From Candidatus Peregrinibacteria bacterium (GTDB lineage Bacteria; Patescibacteriota; Gracilibacteria; Peribacterales; Peribacteraceae), in assembly GCA_016186175.1 (NCBI GenBank), contig JACPMB010000037.1, forward strand, positions 1 through 32,057: a DNA stretch of 32,057 bases, written 5' to 3'. Numbering within the stretch: the stretch's first letter is position 1; each line of letters starts with the position of its first letter. A program made the position numbers and the translations under genes. The notes beneath the pieces are model-generated. The model did no database searches. It saw nothing but the letters and a program-made list of their open reading frames with translations, and had not been told where the DNA came from. Positions 7,240 through 14,713 of this stretch are shown one piece after another.

Positions 7240-8448
7240 CTATTTCGAGTTCCTGAATCGGAAAATAGAAACTGCTTTCCGCAGAAGAAAGACGAACAAA
7301 CCGGCAATGACGACTGCGGTCGTGCCAATGGCAGCAGTAATGACATTATCCTCGATGCCGGAGCTGGCATTATCGCCGCCGTCACTGGCGTTATTTTTTT
7401 GGCTTTTGTTCTGTCCTTTGTTTGCGGAAACGGCAGAAACGGCTGCGGCCGGAATAGGCGCGAACTTGCAATCCCTGCTGCACAGCGCGTTCGCTGCGGT
7501 CAAATCCGGCCTGCGTCCTGGCGGGTCGCACATTTCTCCGCGATCAACCACTTTGTCGCCGCATATCGGCTTCCTGCATGAGACGCGGCAGGCATCTGGC
7601 TGTGTGTTTGAATTTTCCTTGCCTTTGTCGCATTCTTCGCGCTTCTGCACTATTCCGTCGCCGCAACGAGCAAGTCTGCACGCGTTGCTGCAGCCGTCCG
7701 CATTGTTCCTGTTGCCGTCATCGCATTCTTCCTTCGCCTGCCGGATGCCGTCGCCGCATACGACGGCTCGGGTGGACGATATCGAGAAAAAGGACGATGT
7801 GGAGGAAAATGATGATGAGGACATGGATGCAACTGGCGCGGCGCTTCCTGATGAGACAGAAATTCCCTTCCCGCTGCCCGACTCGGCGGACGACTGACCG
7901 GCGGACGACTGACCGGCGGACGACTGACTGGCGGACGACGACGCCTGCGAGCTGCTCTTGGAACATTCGCCGATGAACTTCAATTGGCATCCTCCTGTGC
8001 ACGCGGTTGCGGTGCATTCCGGAGGCTTGCAGTACCAGCCGCACGCCGGAGGCGCGGCAAATCGGATTTCGGTGGTCAGATTCCCGTTTTTATCGAGCAC
8101 ATAGTATTCCTCCCTGGGCGGATCGCATTCTTCCCTGATATCCATGGTTACCACACCGTCACCGCAGTATAGAATCTTGCAATCGTCGCTGCAGCCGGTT
8201 TTGCCGTTGAATCGTCCGTTGTCGCATTGCTCGCCCTCGTCAAGAATGGAATTGCCGCAGTGTCGCGAGGAGGATGCGGATGATCCGGAAGACGACGCCG
8301 GGCGCGTCGGACACCCGGGATAGCCGTAGGTTTTGCCGACACAATCCGCCGACGCAGCTGGTTTTGCGCCCGCCGTGAACCACATGGCAATCGCCAGAAA
8401 TATCAACACGGTTGTCGGAGCCGATATGCGCTGCATTCGTGAAAACAT
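7240..8448 (-). CDS. DUF4215-type Cys-rich surface protein, membrane anchored
   Basis: Exported protein of 402 aa. An N-terminal signal sequence (about residues 10-33) is followed by Ser-rich linkers and several copies of a Cys-rich unit of the form CGDGxxxxxEECDxG (CGNSILDEGEQCDNG, CGDGVVTMDIREECD, CGDGIRQAKEECDDGN, CGDGIVQKREECD, CGDKVVDRGEMCD). This is the DUF4215/Myxococcus Cys-rich repeat pattern, usually found on secreted or surface proteins. A C-terminal hydrophobic helix followed by Arg/Lys (near 375-402) should anchor it with the repeats outside. No sortase motif precedes that helix. Function is unknown; adhesion or interaction is a guess. The Ser linker contains a 15-base DNA repeat. 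The promoter has a perfect TATAAT ending 11 bases before the ATG. Confidence 0.85.
   Translation of the reverse strand: MFSRMQRISAPTTVLIFLAIAMWFTAGAKPAASADCVGKTYGYPGCPTRPASSSGSSASSSRHCGNSILDEGEQCDNGRFNGKTGCSDDCKILYCGDGVVTMDIREECDPPREEYYVLDKNGNLTTEIRFAAPPACGWYCKPPECTATACTGGCQLKFIGECSKSSSQASSSASQSSAGQSSAGQSSAESGSGKGISVSSGSAAPVASMSSSSFSSTSSFFSISSTRAVVCGDGIRQAKEECDDGNRNNADGCSNACRLARCGDGIVQKREECDKGKENSNTQPDACRVSCRKPICGDKVVDRGEMCDPPGRRPDLTAANALCSRDCKFAPIPAAAVSAVSANKGQNKSQKNNASDGGDNASSGIEDNVITAAIGTTAVVIAGLFVFLLRKAVSIFRFRNSK
7884..7928. repeat. 15-bp in-frame tandem repeat, three copies
   Basis: Three exact copies of CGGCGGACGACTGAC lie inside the Cys-rich gene, and a diverged partial copy follows. 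They encode the repeated SAGQS linker. The unit is a multiple of three, so copy-number changes would alter linker length without breaking the frame. Confidence 0.9.
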
Positions 8449-8459
8449 GCAATCCGGTC

Positions 8460-8465
8460 ATTATA
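8460..8465 (-). promoter_or_regulatory. -10 box for Cys-rich surface protein gene
   Basis: Minus-strand TGGTATAAT is a perfect TATAAT with a TGn extension, lying 11 bases before the ATG at 8448. The predicted leader is only about five bases. The box lies between the phospholipase D stop and this gene, so the gene can be transcribed on its own. Confidence 0.65.
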
Positions 8466-8485
8466 CCATAACCAGCGCCGTTTTG

Positions 8486-9805
8486 CTAAAGCTTCAGCCA
8501 TGTCATCCACCGCCACAACCACCGGAACCTGGGCGGCTTCGAGACCGGAGTGCTCTTTAAAACATCGTCACGCAGAATGCCACGGAGCTTTCGGATGGCG
8601 GCGTGCGTCCTGCCCTCCAGCAGAACGTTAACCTCGCCCATCTCATCAAGGGACGACGTCATCAGGTTCGCGGAACCTATAAACGCCCGCCTGCGATCAA
8701 CAAGCAGGATTTTGCCGTGCATCATGCGCGGATACAGGAACACCGACATGTGCTTGACATCGCCCTCGCTGAGCAGTCGGCCTATCGCCTGCATGTTCGC
8801 GTACTGATGAATGCTGGAATGTTGCGGAAGTATGATCACAATTCTGACGCCAGACAGACTCCGGCTTATGAGCAAGTCAATAACAGCCGCATCGGAAAGA
8901 TAACTATGTTCCAGCACTATGGAATTTGACGCGCCTCGCAGCAAAGTCATGACGGCCGGCCTGATTTCTTTTCTGCGGCCGGAATTGATGACCAGGCGCG
9001 CGTCCTGCCAATCGTTTCCGGCCTGATTGTATGCGGCTGGTCTCGCAGAACCCGGAATATCGCCGCCGGTGAGATATCGCTCGACGAAGGAATTTCCGCG
9101 CAACTCGACCATATAGTCGTGCCAGTCTTCGTGATACTCGTCGGCGATGTTCATTCCGGTGATCAGCAGGATACGGTCGTCAATAATGAATACTTTCGCG
9201 TGATCGTTGCACGTTTCGTGCATGATCTGAATGCGGGGATGGCTCCAGAATTTTTTCCAGACGCCGCCTGATTTGTGACGGGTGCCAAGGAAATCCTGGT
9301 GGAACTCGAAAAAGTCACCTACGGCTTCCTTGCTGACGGAAACCCGCACGCCGCGGTCGGCCGCGGAGCAGAGAGCCTCCGCCATCTCGCGGCCGAGGCG
9401 GTCGTCTTTCCAGATGAACATCTGGATTACGACTGTGTGACGCGCCCTCCGGATAAGCTTCTTTACTCGTGGAAAAGCCTCGCTATCCACCCACAGCCTG
9501 GCCGTCGGAAACTGACTGATGCCACGGATTGGTATTTTGCTGCGCAGCATTACTTCCACGCGCATGCGATAGAACATCCGCCATCCGTGCACGCGACGCT
9601 GGCCGCGCTTCCCGAAAACATACAGCATCCCGCCGCGAAGGAGCGATCGTACGGCCCTCCTGCTCATGATGGTCCGCCATTGACGCAGGTATCCGGCGAG
9701 ACCGATGAATATGAGAACCGCGACGCACAACGCCAGAAGCCACAGAGCGTCCCTACTGATCTGCATCGCCAGGCTGGCGATTCGTGGAGAAGCGGCGTCA
9801 GGCAT
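8486..9805 (-). CDS. cardiolipin synthase-like phospholipase D
   Basis: Phospholipase D superfamily membrane protein of 439 aa, close to the cardiolipin synthase layout. A hydrophobic anchor spans about residues 19-40. Two HKD motifs are complete: H202-K204 in DHAKVFIIDDR followed by TGMN, and H363-K365 in MHGKILLVDRR followed by GSANLMTSSLDEMGE. Each motif supplies half of the active site, so the enzyme should be active in phosphatidyl transfer, most likely making cardiolipin. Only one N-terminal helix is obvious, whereas typical Cls has two. ATG codons at 9805 or 9769 could start it; the first is 11 bases from a TATCCT box (9817-9822). It is divergent from the VirD4-like gene, 46 bases apart, with overlapping promoter regions. 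Confidence 0.88.
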   Translation of the reverse strand: MPDAASPRIASLAMQISRDALWLLALCVAVLIFIGLAGYLRQWRTIMSRRAVRSLLRGGMLYVFGKRGQRRVHGWRMFYRMRVEVMLRSKIPIRGISQFPTARLWVDSEAFPRVKKLIRRARHTVVIQMFIWKDDRLGREMAEALCSAADRGVRVSVSKEAVGDFFEFHQDFLGTRHKSGGVWKKFWSHPRIQIMHETCNDHAKVFIIDDRILLITGMNIADEYHEDWHDYMVELRGNSFVERYLTGGDIPGSARPAAYNQAGNDWQDARLVINSGRRKEIRPAVMTLLRGASNSIVLEHSYLSDAAVIDLLISRSLSGVRIVIILPQHSSIHQYANMQAIGRLLSEGDVKHMSVFLYPRMMHGKILLVDRRRAFIGSANLMTSSLDEMGEVNVLLEGRTHAAIRKLRGILRDDVLKSTPVSKPPRFRWLWRWMTWLKL

Positions 9806-9807
9806 GG

Positions 9808-9822
9808 TATACTGCTAGGATA
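9808..9822. promoter_or_regulatory. overlapping divergent -10 boxes
   Basis: On the plus strand, TGGTATACT (box 9808-9813) is an extended -10 for the VirD4-like gene, leaving a leader of about 30 bases. On the minus strand, TATCCT (9817-9822) is a -10 for the phospholipase gene. The two promoters occupy the same short interval, so simultaneous use is unlikely. Confidence 0.4.
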
Positions 9823-9851
9823 CCCGAGCGTGCGCGTCGCAGCAGTCTTCC

Positions 9852-12338
9852 ATGCTTTTAATCTTCACATTTCTGGCCTCGCTCGCCGCTATTACAGGAG
9901 CGACGCTGTCCGCGCTGGCGCTTCTCCGGTATATGTCTGACAGGCAGCGTGAAAGGGAGCTGGTATTTTTGCAAATTCAGATGCCTAAGAAAGAAAGCAA
10001 GGAAGATAAGGAGGTGCAGTCGGAACAATTCACCGTCGGCAGCGATTTTCGCGAGGTGCTCGGCGTCATGGATCACCTCTTTCAGTCGCTGCACGGGCTT
10101 TACAATCACGGCTGGAGCCGTTTCTTCACAGGACAACCGTTTTTCTCCGTGGAGTACGCGGCGTTGGCCAAAGAAATACTCTTTTTCATCGTATGCCCGC
10201 GGCAGATAGCGCATCTGGTTGAGAAGCAGGTTACGTCGTTCTATCCGGACGCGATCATTGACGAAGTGGAGGACTACGATATTTTCACCGACAAATCGGT
10301 GACTGCCGCAAAACTGCTGGTTCCTGCGAAATCGTGGAAATCATCGTTTAAAACATACCAGAGCCTGAAGAGCGATCCGCTCAATACGATTACGAACGCC
10401 TTTTCAAAACTGACGATGGAGGAAGGCGCCGCGGTGCAATTCGTACTTCGTCCGGTCAAGCAGGGCTGGCAGCACAAAATCGAGGAGGAGGCGAAACGCA
10501 TGATCAATCCGAAGAGGAAGCGCGGCATGCGCTGGTGGAATCCGATCACCTGGGCCAGCGCCGTGTTCGACATGCTTACAGGAAGCGCGGAGCCCATAGA
10601 TTTGAAAGAAGATCAGGCGACTGGCGAGCGTGTATCGCAGATGGCAGAAGAATACAGCAAGGCGCTGGACGAAAAAGCGAGCAATCCAGGGTTCACATGC
10701 GTCGCGCGAATCGTGACTTCCGCACAGTCGCATACGAGGGCAGAAACTCTGCTGGATGGCGTTTCGGCCGCTTTCAGCCAGTTCAACAGCATCCAGGGGA
10801 ACCACAGCGCGCACCCAAAGTTTGTGCCACGCCAATCAATCGTGCCGGCTTTTATCCGGCGGTCGCCAAGCCGGTCGTTGTATCAGTGGATCAGGTTCCG
10901 CAAGATGCTACTCGGCACGGCGGAGATCGCAAGCTTGTGGCACCTTCCGAACATCAAGTACAACAAAGTCGAAACCATCAAGTGGCAGAACTTCAAGCTG
11001 GCGCCGTCTCCCAAAAGTGTGCCGGACGAAGGGCTGTATCTCGGCATCAATCATTTCCGCGGCGAAAAACGGAAAATATTCATAAAACACGAGGACCGGT
11101 TCCGTCACTTCTATATCATCGGACAAACCGGCACCGGAAAATCTTCGATTATACAGATCATGGCGCGTCAGGATTTTCACAACGGCAACGGCGTGTGCGT
11201 GGTGGATCCTCACGGTTCACTTATCGAAGATCTTCTGCCGTACATACCACGATCGCGCGCCGACGACGTCATTTATTTCAATCCGGCCGACACCGAACGC
11301 CCGATGGGCCTGAATCTGCTCGAAGGCAAAACGCCGGAGGAGCGCGATCTGATCGCGCTCGACGCGATGAACATGATGGTAAAGATGTTCGGCGAGGAGA
11401 TATTCGGTCCGCGCATCCAGGATTATTTCCGCAACGGCTGCCTCACGCTGATGGAAGACGAGGAGGAAGGCGGCGCCGTAACCGACCTTGTGCGCCTTTT
11501 CACCGACGATGAGTGGATGAAATACAAAGTCGCCAAGGTGAAAAATCCGATCGTTCGCTCGTTCTGGGAAAAGCAGATGGCCGCCACCGGCCAGCGCGAG
11601 AAGCAGGAGATGATCCCCTACTTCGCGGCGAAGTTCGGCCAGTTCACCACCAACACCCTCATACGCAACATCGTAGGACAGACAAGGAGCGCTTTCGACA
11701 TTGCGGACTGCATGAACACCGGGAAGATATTGCTGATGAATCTCTCCAAAGGCCTTGTAGGCGACATAAATTCCACCCTGCTCGGCCTAATCGTGGTGAG
11801 CAAGATACAGGTCGCCGCGATGCGCCGGCAGCGGCAGGACGCGCAGACCAGGAGAGACTTTTTCCTTTATATAGACGAATTCCAGAATTTCGTCACGCAA
11901 TCGATCGAGTCAATCCTTTCCGAGGCGCGCAAATACCGGCTCGGACTCATTCTTGCTCACCAATACCTCGACCAGCTGGAAAAGGAAAGCAAGCTGAGCG
12001 GCGCCATAAGCCTGAAAGGCGCGGTCTTCGGCAACGTCGGCACGATGATGTTCTACAAAATCGGGCCGCAGGATGCGGAAGTATGCGCGAAGGAAATGGC
12101 GCCGGTATTCACCGAGCAGGACCTCGTGAACGTGGAGGCATTCAAGGGAGCGATGAAGCTGAGCATAGACGGGCAGCCTTCGCGGCCGTTCTCCATAGAC
12201 GTCCCGCGCCCGTGGCTGGACAAGACGTACGCCAGGGACGCCAAGGCCGGAGAGGCGTTCAAACAATTGAGCCGGTTAAAGTACGGGAGGGCGAAGGAGT
12301 TTGTGGATAGAGAAATTATTAGAAGGATAGGGGCATGA
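9852..12338 (+). CDS. VirD4/TraG-like membrane-anchored ATPase
   Basis: P-loop ATPase of the VirD4/TraG/HerA-FtsK clade, 828 aa. An N-terminal hydrophobic helix (about 2-25) anchors it. A long N-terminal region of about 400 residues precedes the motor domain. Walker A is GQTGTGKS at 424-431, followed by VVDPHGSL. Walker B is YIDEFQNF, with D675 and E676, followed by SEARKYRLGLILAHQYLDQL, the type seen in TraD/TraG DNA-binding proteins. The C-terminus contains the EMAPVFTEQDLVNVEAF segment seen in related CPR proteins. Such ATPases pump DNA or protein. No relaxase, VirB4 or pilus gene lies in the window, so a conjugation role is not supported locally. The ATG used is the first in frame after a stop. 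Confidence 0.85.
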   Translation: MLLIFTFLASLAAITGATLSALALLRYMSDRQRERELVFLQIQMPKKESKEDKEVQSEQFTVGSDFREVLGVMDHLFQSLHGLYNHGWSRFFTGQPFFSVEYAALAKEILFFIVCPRQIAHLVEKQVTSFYPDAIIDEVEDYDIFTDKSVTAAKLLVPAKSWKSSFKTYQSLKSDPLNTITNAFSKLTMEEGAAVQFVLRPVKQGWQHKIEEEAKRMINPKRKRGMRWWNPITWASAVFDMLTGSAEPIDLKEDQATGERVSQMAEEYSKALDEKASNPGFTCVARIVTSAQSHTRAETLLDGVSAAFSQFNSIQGNHSAHPKFVPRQSIVPAFIRRSPSRSLYQWIRFRKMLLGTAEIASLWHLPNIKYNKVETIKWQNFKLAPSPKSVPDEGLYLGINHFRGEKRKIFIKHEDRFRHFYIIGQTGTGKSSIIQIMARQDFHNGNGVCVVDPHGSLIEDLLPYIPRSRADDVIYFNPADTERPMGLNLLEGKTPEERDLIALDAMNMMVKMFGEEIFGPRIQDYFRNGCLTLMEDEEEGGAVTDLVRLFTDDEWMKYKVAKVKNPIVRSFWEKQMAATGQREKQEMIPYFAAKFGQFTTNTLIRNIVGQTRSAFDIADCMNTGKILLMNLSKGLVGDINSTLLGLIVVSKIQVAAMRRQRQDAQTRRDFFLYIDEFQNFVTQSIESILSEARKYRLGLILAHQYLDQLEKESKLSGAISLKGAVFGNVGTMMFYKIGPQDAEVCAKEMAPVFTEQDLVNVEAFKGAMKLSIDGQPSRPFSIDVPRPWLDKTYARDAKAGEAFKQLSRLKYGRAKEFVDREIIRRIGA

Positions 12339-12346
12339 TCTGAATG

Positions 12347-12376
12347 GCCCCCTCTTCTCACCCCTCTCCTCGGGGC
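12347..12376. terminator. possible bidirectional terminator hairpin
   Basis: This lies between the convergent ends of the VirD4-like gene and the sortase gene. GCCCC pairs with GGGGC around a loop of 20 bases rich in C and T. No T-tract follows on either strand, so it is a weak candidate. Confidence 0.3.
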
Positions 12377-12382
12377 AAGAAA

Positions 12383-13576
12383 TTATCGCACCGCCACCGT
12401 CTCCACCGGCGCCGCACGCACAATCAGTCTTTTCTTGATCGAATTCGGCGGCCAGCATGTGTAGAGAATCAGCTCTTCCCCTTCCCCGGAAAACGGGCCT
12501 GCGTCAGCCGGGGATATCGTCTGCTGCCCGGTGACTTCGTATTCGAAAAGATTTCCGCCGAATGTGACATAGACCCTGTCACCCTCTTTTAGCTTGTTCA
12601 CCTGGCGGAAAATCTTCGTGTAGCGCGACACATCCCAAGCGTAGCCGCTGCTGTGCCCGTAAATCATGATTTTGCCGCCGCGGCCCGGATAGCTGAACAG
12701 ATGCCCGACGCCGTCGCGCAGCGGCGCAAGAAGTCCTTCCTTGCTCTGCGTATCGTCCGGATGCGCGATCGGAAGATCGAGGATGCCGAGAGACGGGATG
12801 GTGATCGCGAAATCCCGTGATGAACGGAAACCGTTGATCGTACTCTGATCGTTCGCCGGACTGGCGACGACTACGCTGCCGTTTTCCGCTGGCCGCGCGG
12901 CGACGTGTCGGGATGCTCCAGCGGCCGCCCCTGCGCCGGGGCCGCGCTCGTTCCGCAGCGGCCCGGCATTTGCCACGGGCCCCGGGAACGCGTCCAAGTT
13001 GTCCCTGATCATAACGCCGACCCGATATGCCATGTCGAAAAACTGGCCCCGCGTGATCGCCTGGCCCACGCGCATGGACCGCGGATCCCCGATCAGATTC
13101 CTGCGCAGCGCCGCTCGCACGAACTGCGCGTACCACTCGCCGTCCCCGTCGGACGGCTCGCCGTCCTGACGGTGCGCGCGCATCAGAAGCGCGATTGCCT
13201 CTTCGGCCGGAATGGCATCGGACGGGCGCAGCGTCCTGTCGGAGAAGCCGGAGGTAATGCGCAGAGCGAACGCAGTCTCAGCATACGGCGCTATCGGATC
13301 GTCCGGAGGCACGTCCAGGAAAAGCGCAAGCCTGGAAAGGCGGCCTCGGCGTCGCTCGACCTGCGCGCGTGTTTCCTCGCGCATGTCCAACATGATTTTA
13401 AGCGCGTCACCGCGCGTGATCGGCTCATCGGCAGCCGGAGCATCCGAGTCTGCGACTGCGCCGGTCGCAGCCAGGAATTTTAAGACCTCCTCATACGAAG
13501 CGCCATAAGCGGCCGCCGGAGAGGCCGCTGCAAGCAATGCGACAAGCAAGCCGGATAAGAGAGGACGTTTGCTCAT
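12383..13576 (-). CDS. sortase with SLH-like N-terminal region
   Basis: Cysteine transpeptidase of the sortase superfamily, 397 aa from the ATG giving MSKRPLLSG. A signal peptide covers about residues 1-25. Residues about 50-195 contain SLH-like repeats (ITRGDALKIML, IPAEEAIALLMRA, ITRGQFFDMAY). The sortase domain occupies about 255-397. The expected residues are in place: H308 in IYGHSSGY, C374 in LYTCWP and R383 in KKRLIV. Sortases cleave a sorting motif and attach proteins to an envelope partner. A wall-anchoring SLH-like region on the sortase itself is unusual. A likely substrate tail is encoded at 31912. Longer ATG starts upstream lie inside the promoter region and are less likely. The gene is divergent from the unknown gene at 13641. 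Confidence 0.9.
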   Translation of the reverse strand: MSKRPLLSGLLVALLAAASPAAAYGASYEEVLKFLAATGAVADSDAPAADEPITRGDALKIMLDMREETRAQVERRRGRLSRLALFLDVPPDDPIAPYAETAFALRITSGFSDRTLRPSDAIPAEEAIALLMRAHRQDGEPSDGDGEWYAQFVRAALRRNLIGDPRSMRVGQAITRGQFFDMAYRVGVMIRDNLDAFPGPVANAGPLRNERGPGAGAAAGASRHVAARPAENGSVVVASPANDQSTINGFRSSRDFAITIPSLGILDLPIAHPDDTQSKEGLLAPLRDGVGHLFSYPGRGGKIMIYGHSSGYAWDVSRYTKIFRQVNKLKEGDRVYVTFGGNLFEYEVTGQQTISPADAGPFSGEGEELILYTCWPPNSIKKRLIVRAAPVETVAVR

Positions 13577-13589
13577 GAAAAAGGCATTG

Positions 13590-13618
13590 AGTATGCCAAA
13601 GAACATTGACTTTGTCAA
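13590..13618 (-). promoter_or_regulatory. sortase gene promoter, consensus -35
   Basis: On the minus strand a perfect TTGACA (13613-13618) is followed after 17 bases by CATACT (13590-13595), which has a TGG extension. The predicted start is about seven bases before the ATG at 13576. The -35 abuts the -35 of the opposite promoter. Confidence 0.75.
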
Positions 13619-13634
13619 CATTCTATTGTATAAA
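13606..13634 (+). promoter_or_regulatory. promoter of the 13641 gene (leaderless)
   Basis: TTGACT (13606-13611), a 17-base spacer and TATAAA (13629-13634) precede the ATG at 13641 by exactly six bases. Transcription should begin on the A of the ATG. This is the best-matched leaderless promoter in the window, with -35 5/6 and -10 5/6. Confidence 0.8.
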
Positions 13635-13640
13635 CACAAC

Positions 13641-14645
13641 ATGAGGGAAGTCACATTCCAGCCTCTCAAAGAGGATGACTACGAGTCTGATTCGCGGTTC
13701 TGCGAATTCACGCTGCCGATTGCAACTCTGTCCGCCAACGCCCAGGCGCACATCCGGACGTCCGTCATTGCGGCGCTCAGGGACGTGTTCGGCCATTGTA
13801 ACAACATTCAATGCGCGTGCGAAGGCGACCGGCTTGTTGTGTTCCGCATCAGAAGGGATTTGGAAGCTCTTGTCTCTTCAATAAGAGAGTCTCCGCCTGC
13901 CTCGCAAATTAACGGTGTTATTGTTGCAACCTTAAAAAGCGTTCTCGGAATCACATCGGAGCCGCAGCCGCGCGATCCGCATCCATCGCCACCGAACTTC
14001 ACGGACGATCGCGCAGACGCGTACATGCGCATTTCCCGCGCGCCGCAACGAAGGTGCGCGCTTGTGCGGGCATGGAAATGGATGACTGGAACAGCGGCGC
14101 AGGAGCGCGCTCGGGAGCTCAGTGACGCGAAATCAACCCTGGCGGATCTATACGCCAAAGGCAAAGACGCTCACATATTCCTGGAATCGCTCAATGTACG
14201 CTCGTGGCTGCAGCAGCCGGAAATTCGCAGGAAATTCGAGCTCTTGGGAGACGAGGCCCCTGCGCCGGTCACAAACAAACTGCAAGAATATAAGAGCGCA
14301 AAATGGCTCGTCATTCGTCCGGACGCGAGGCAAACGTGCCCGTGCATTATCGCAGACAAAGAAAAAAAAGGAGAGCGGATTAATTTTACGTTATATGTCG
14401 TCGGAATTGACGGCGGCAAGCTTCAGGTGACATATAAGACACGCGCCGGCATGCAGGCGTCGCTCGCGCTCGATCCAAAAGGGGCGACCAGCGAGGACGT
14501 TCATTCTGTGCAGGGATTGCAGATACTGTGGCAGCAGCAGGAAAAATGCGCGCCTTCGTGGCGCATAACCCCGAATGACGGCTGCCTGCTCTTCCTGCAT
14601 GAACGCAAAATCCGGCACGGCAAAGGCATGATCGCCGGATGGTAG
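13641..14645 (+). CDS. hypothetical protein, no family recognised
   Basis: Predicted soluble protein of 334 aa starting MREVTFQPL. I see no signal peptide, membrane segment or recognised motif. The N-terminal third (residues 1-100) looks like a compact alpha/beta domain. A Pro-rich linker follows near 110-125, then a charged helical part with RARELSDAKSTLADLYAKG. The C-terminal part has strands around WLVIRPDA, FTLYVVGIDGG and CLLFLHERKI. The internal CPC (TCPCIIADK) is a possible metal or redox site but stands alone. The start was chosen because the promoter -10 ends six bases before this ATG; the earlier ATG at 13569 lies upstream of that promoter. It is divergent from the sortase gene and 68 bases from ychF. 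Confidence 0.75.
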   Translation: MREVTFQPLKEDDYESDSRFCEFTLPIATLSANAQAHIRTSVIAALRDVFGHCNNIQCACEGDRLVVFRIRRDLEALVSSIRESPPASQINGVIVATLKSVLGITSEPQPRDPHPSPPNFTDDRADAYMRISRAPQRRCALVRAWKWMTGTAAQERARELSDAKSTLADLYAKGKDAHIFLESLNVRSWLQQPEIRRKFELLGDEAPAPVTNKLQEYKSAKWLVIRPDARQTCPCIIADKEKKGERINFTLYVVGIDGGKLQVTYKTRAGMQASLALDPKGATSEDVHSVQGLQILWQQQEKCAPSWRITPNDGCLLFLHERKIRHGKGMIAGW

Positions 14646-14699
14646 ATAAACGCCAAGTGTGGACAACTGGCTTTTGTGGCTAAATGCACGGAACAATGA

Positions 14700-14705
14700 G
14701 ATACT
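14700..14705 (+). promoter_or_regulatory. -10 box for ychF (leaderless)
   Basis: GATACT (4/6) ends eight bases before the ATG at 14714. The only -35 candidate, TGGCTA at 14677-14682, is weak. It predicts a leaderless or nearly leaderless transcript. Confidence 0.45.
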
Positions 14706-14713
14706 GCGCTACG

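Noticed and set aside
10535-12310. Plus-strand frames of 325 and 265 codons within the VirD4-like gene
   Set aside because: They are Arg/Gly-rich out-of-frame readings of the ATPase gene. The in-frame product carries Walker A and B motifs.
9852-12338. A conjugative element or type IV secretion cluster
   Set aside because: Only the ATPase is present; no relaxase, VirB4, pilin, integrase or attachment repeats are visible nearby.
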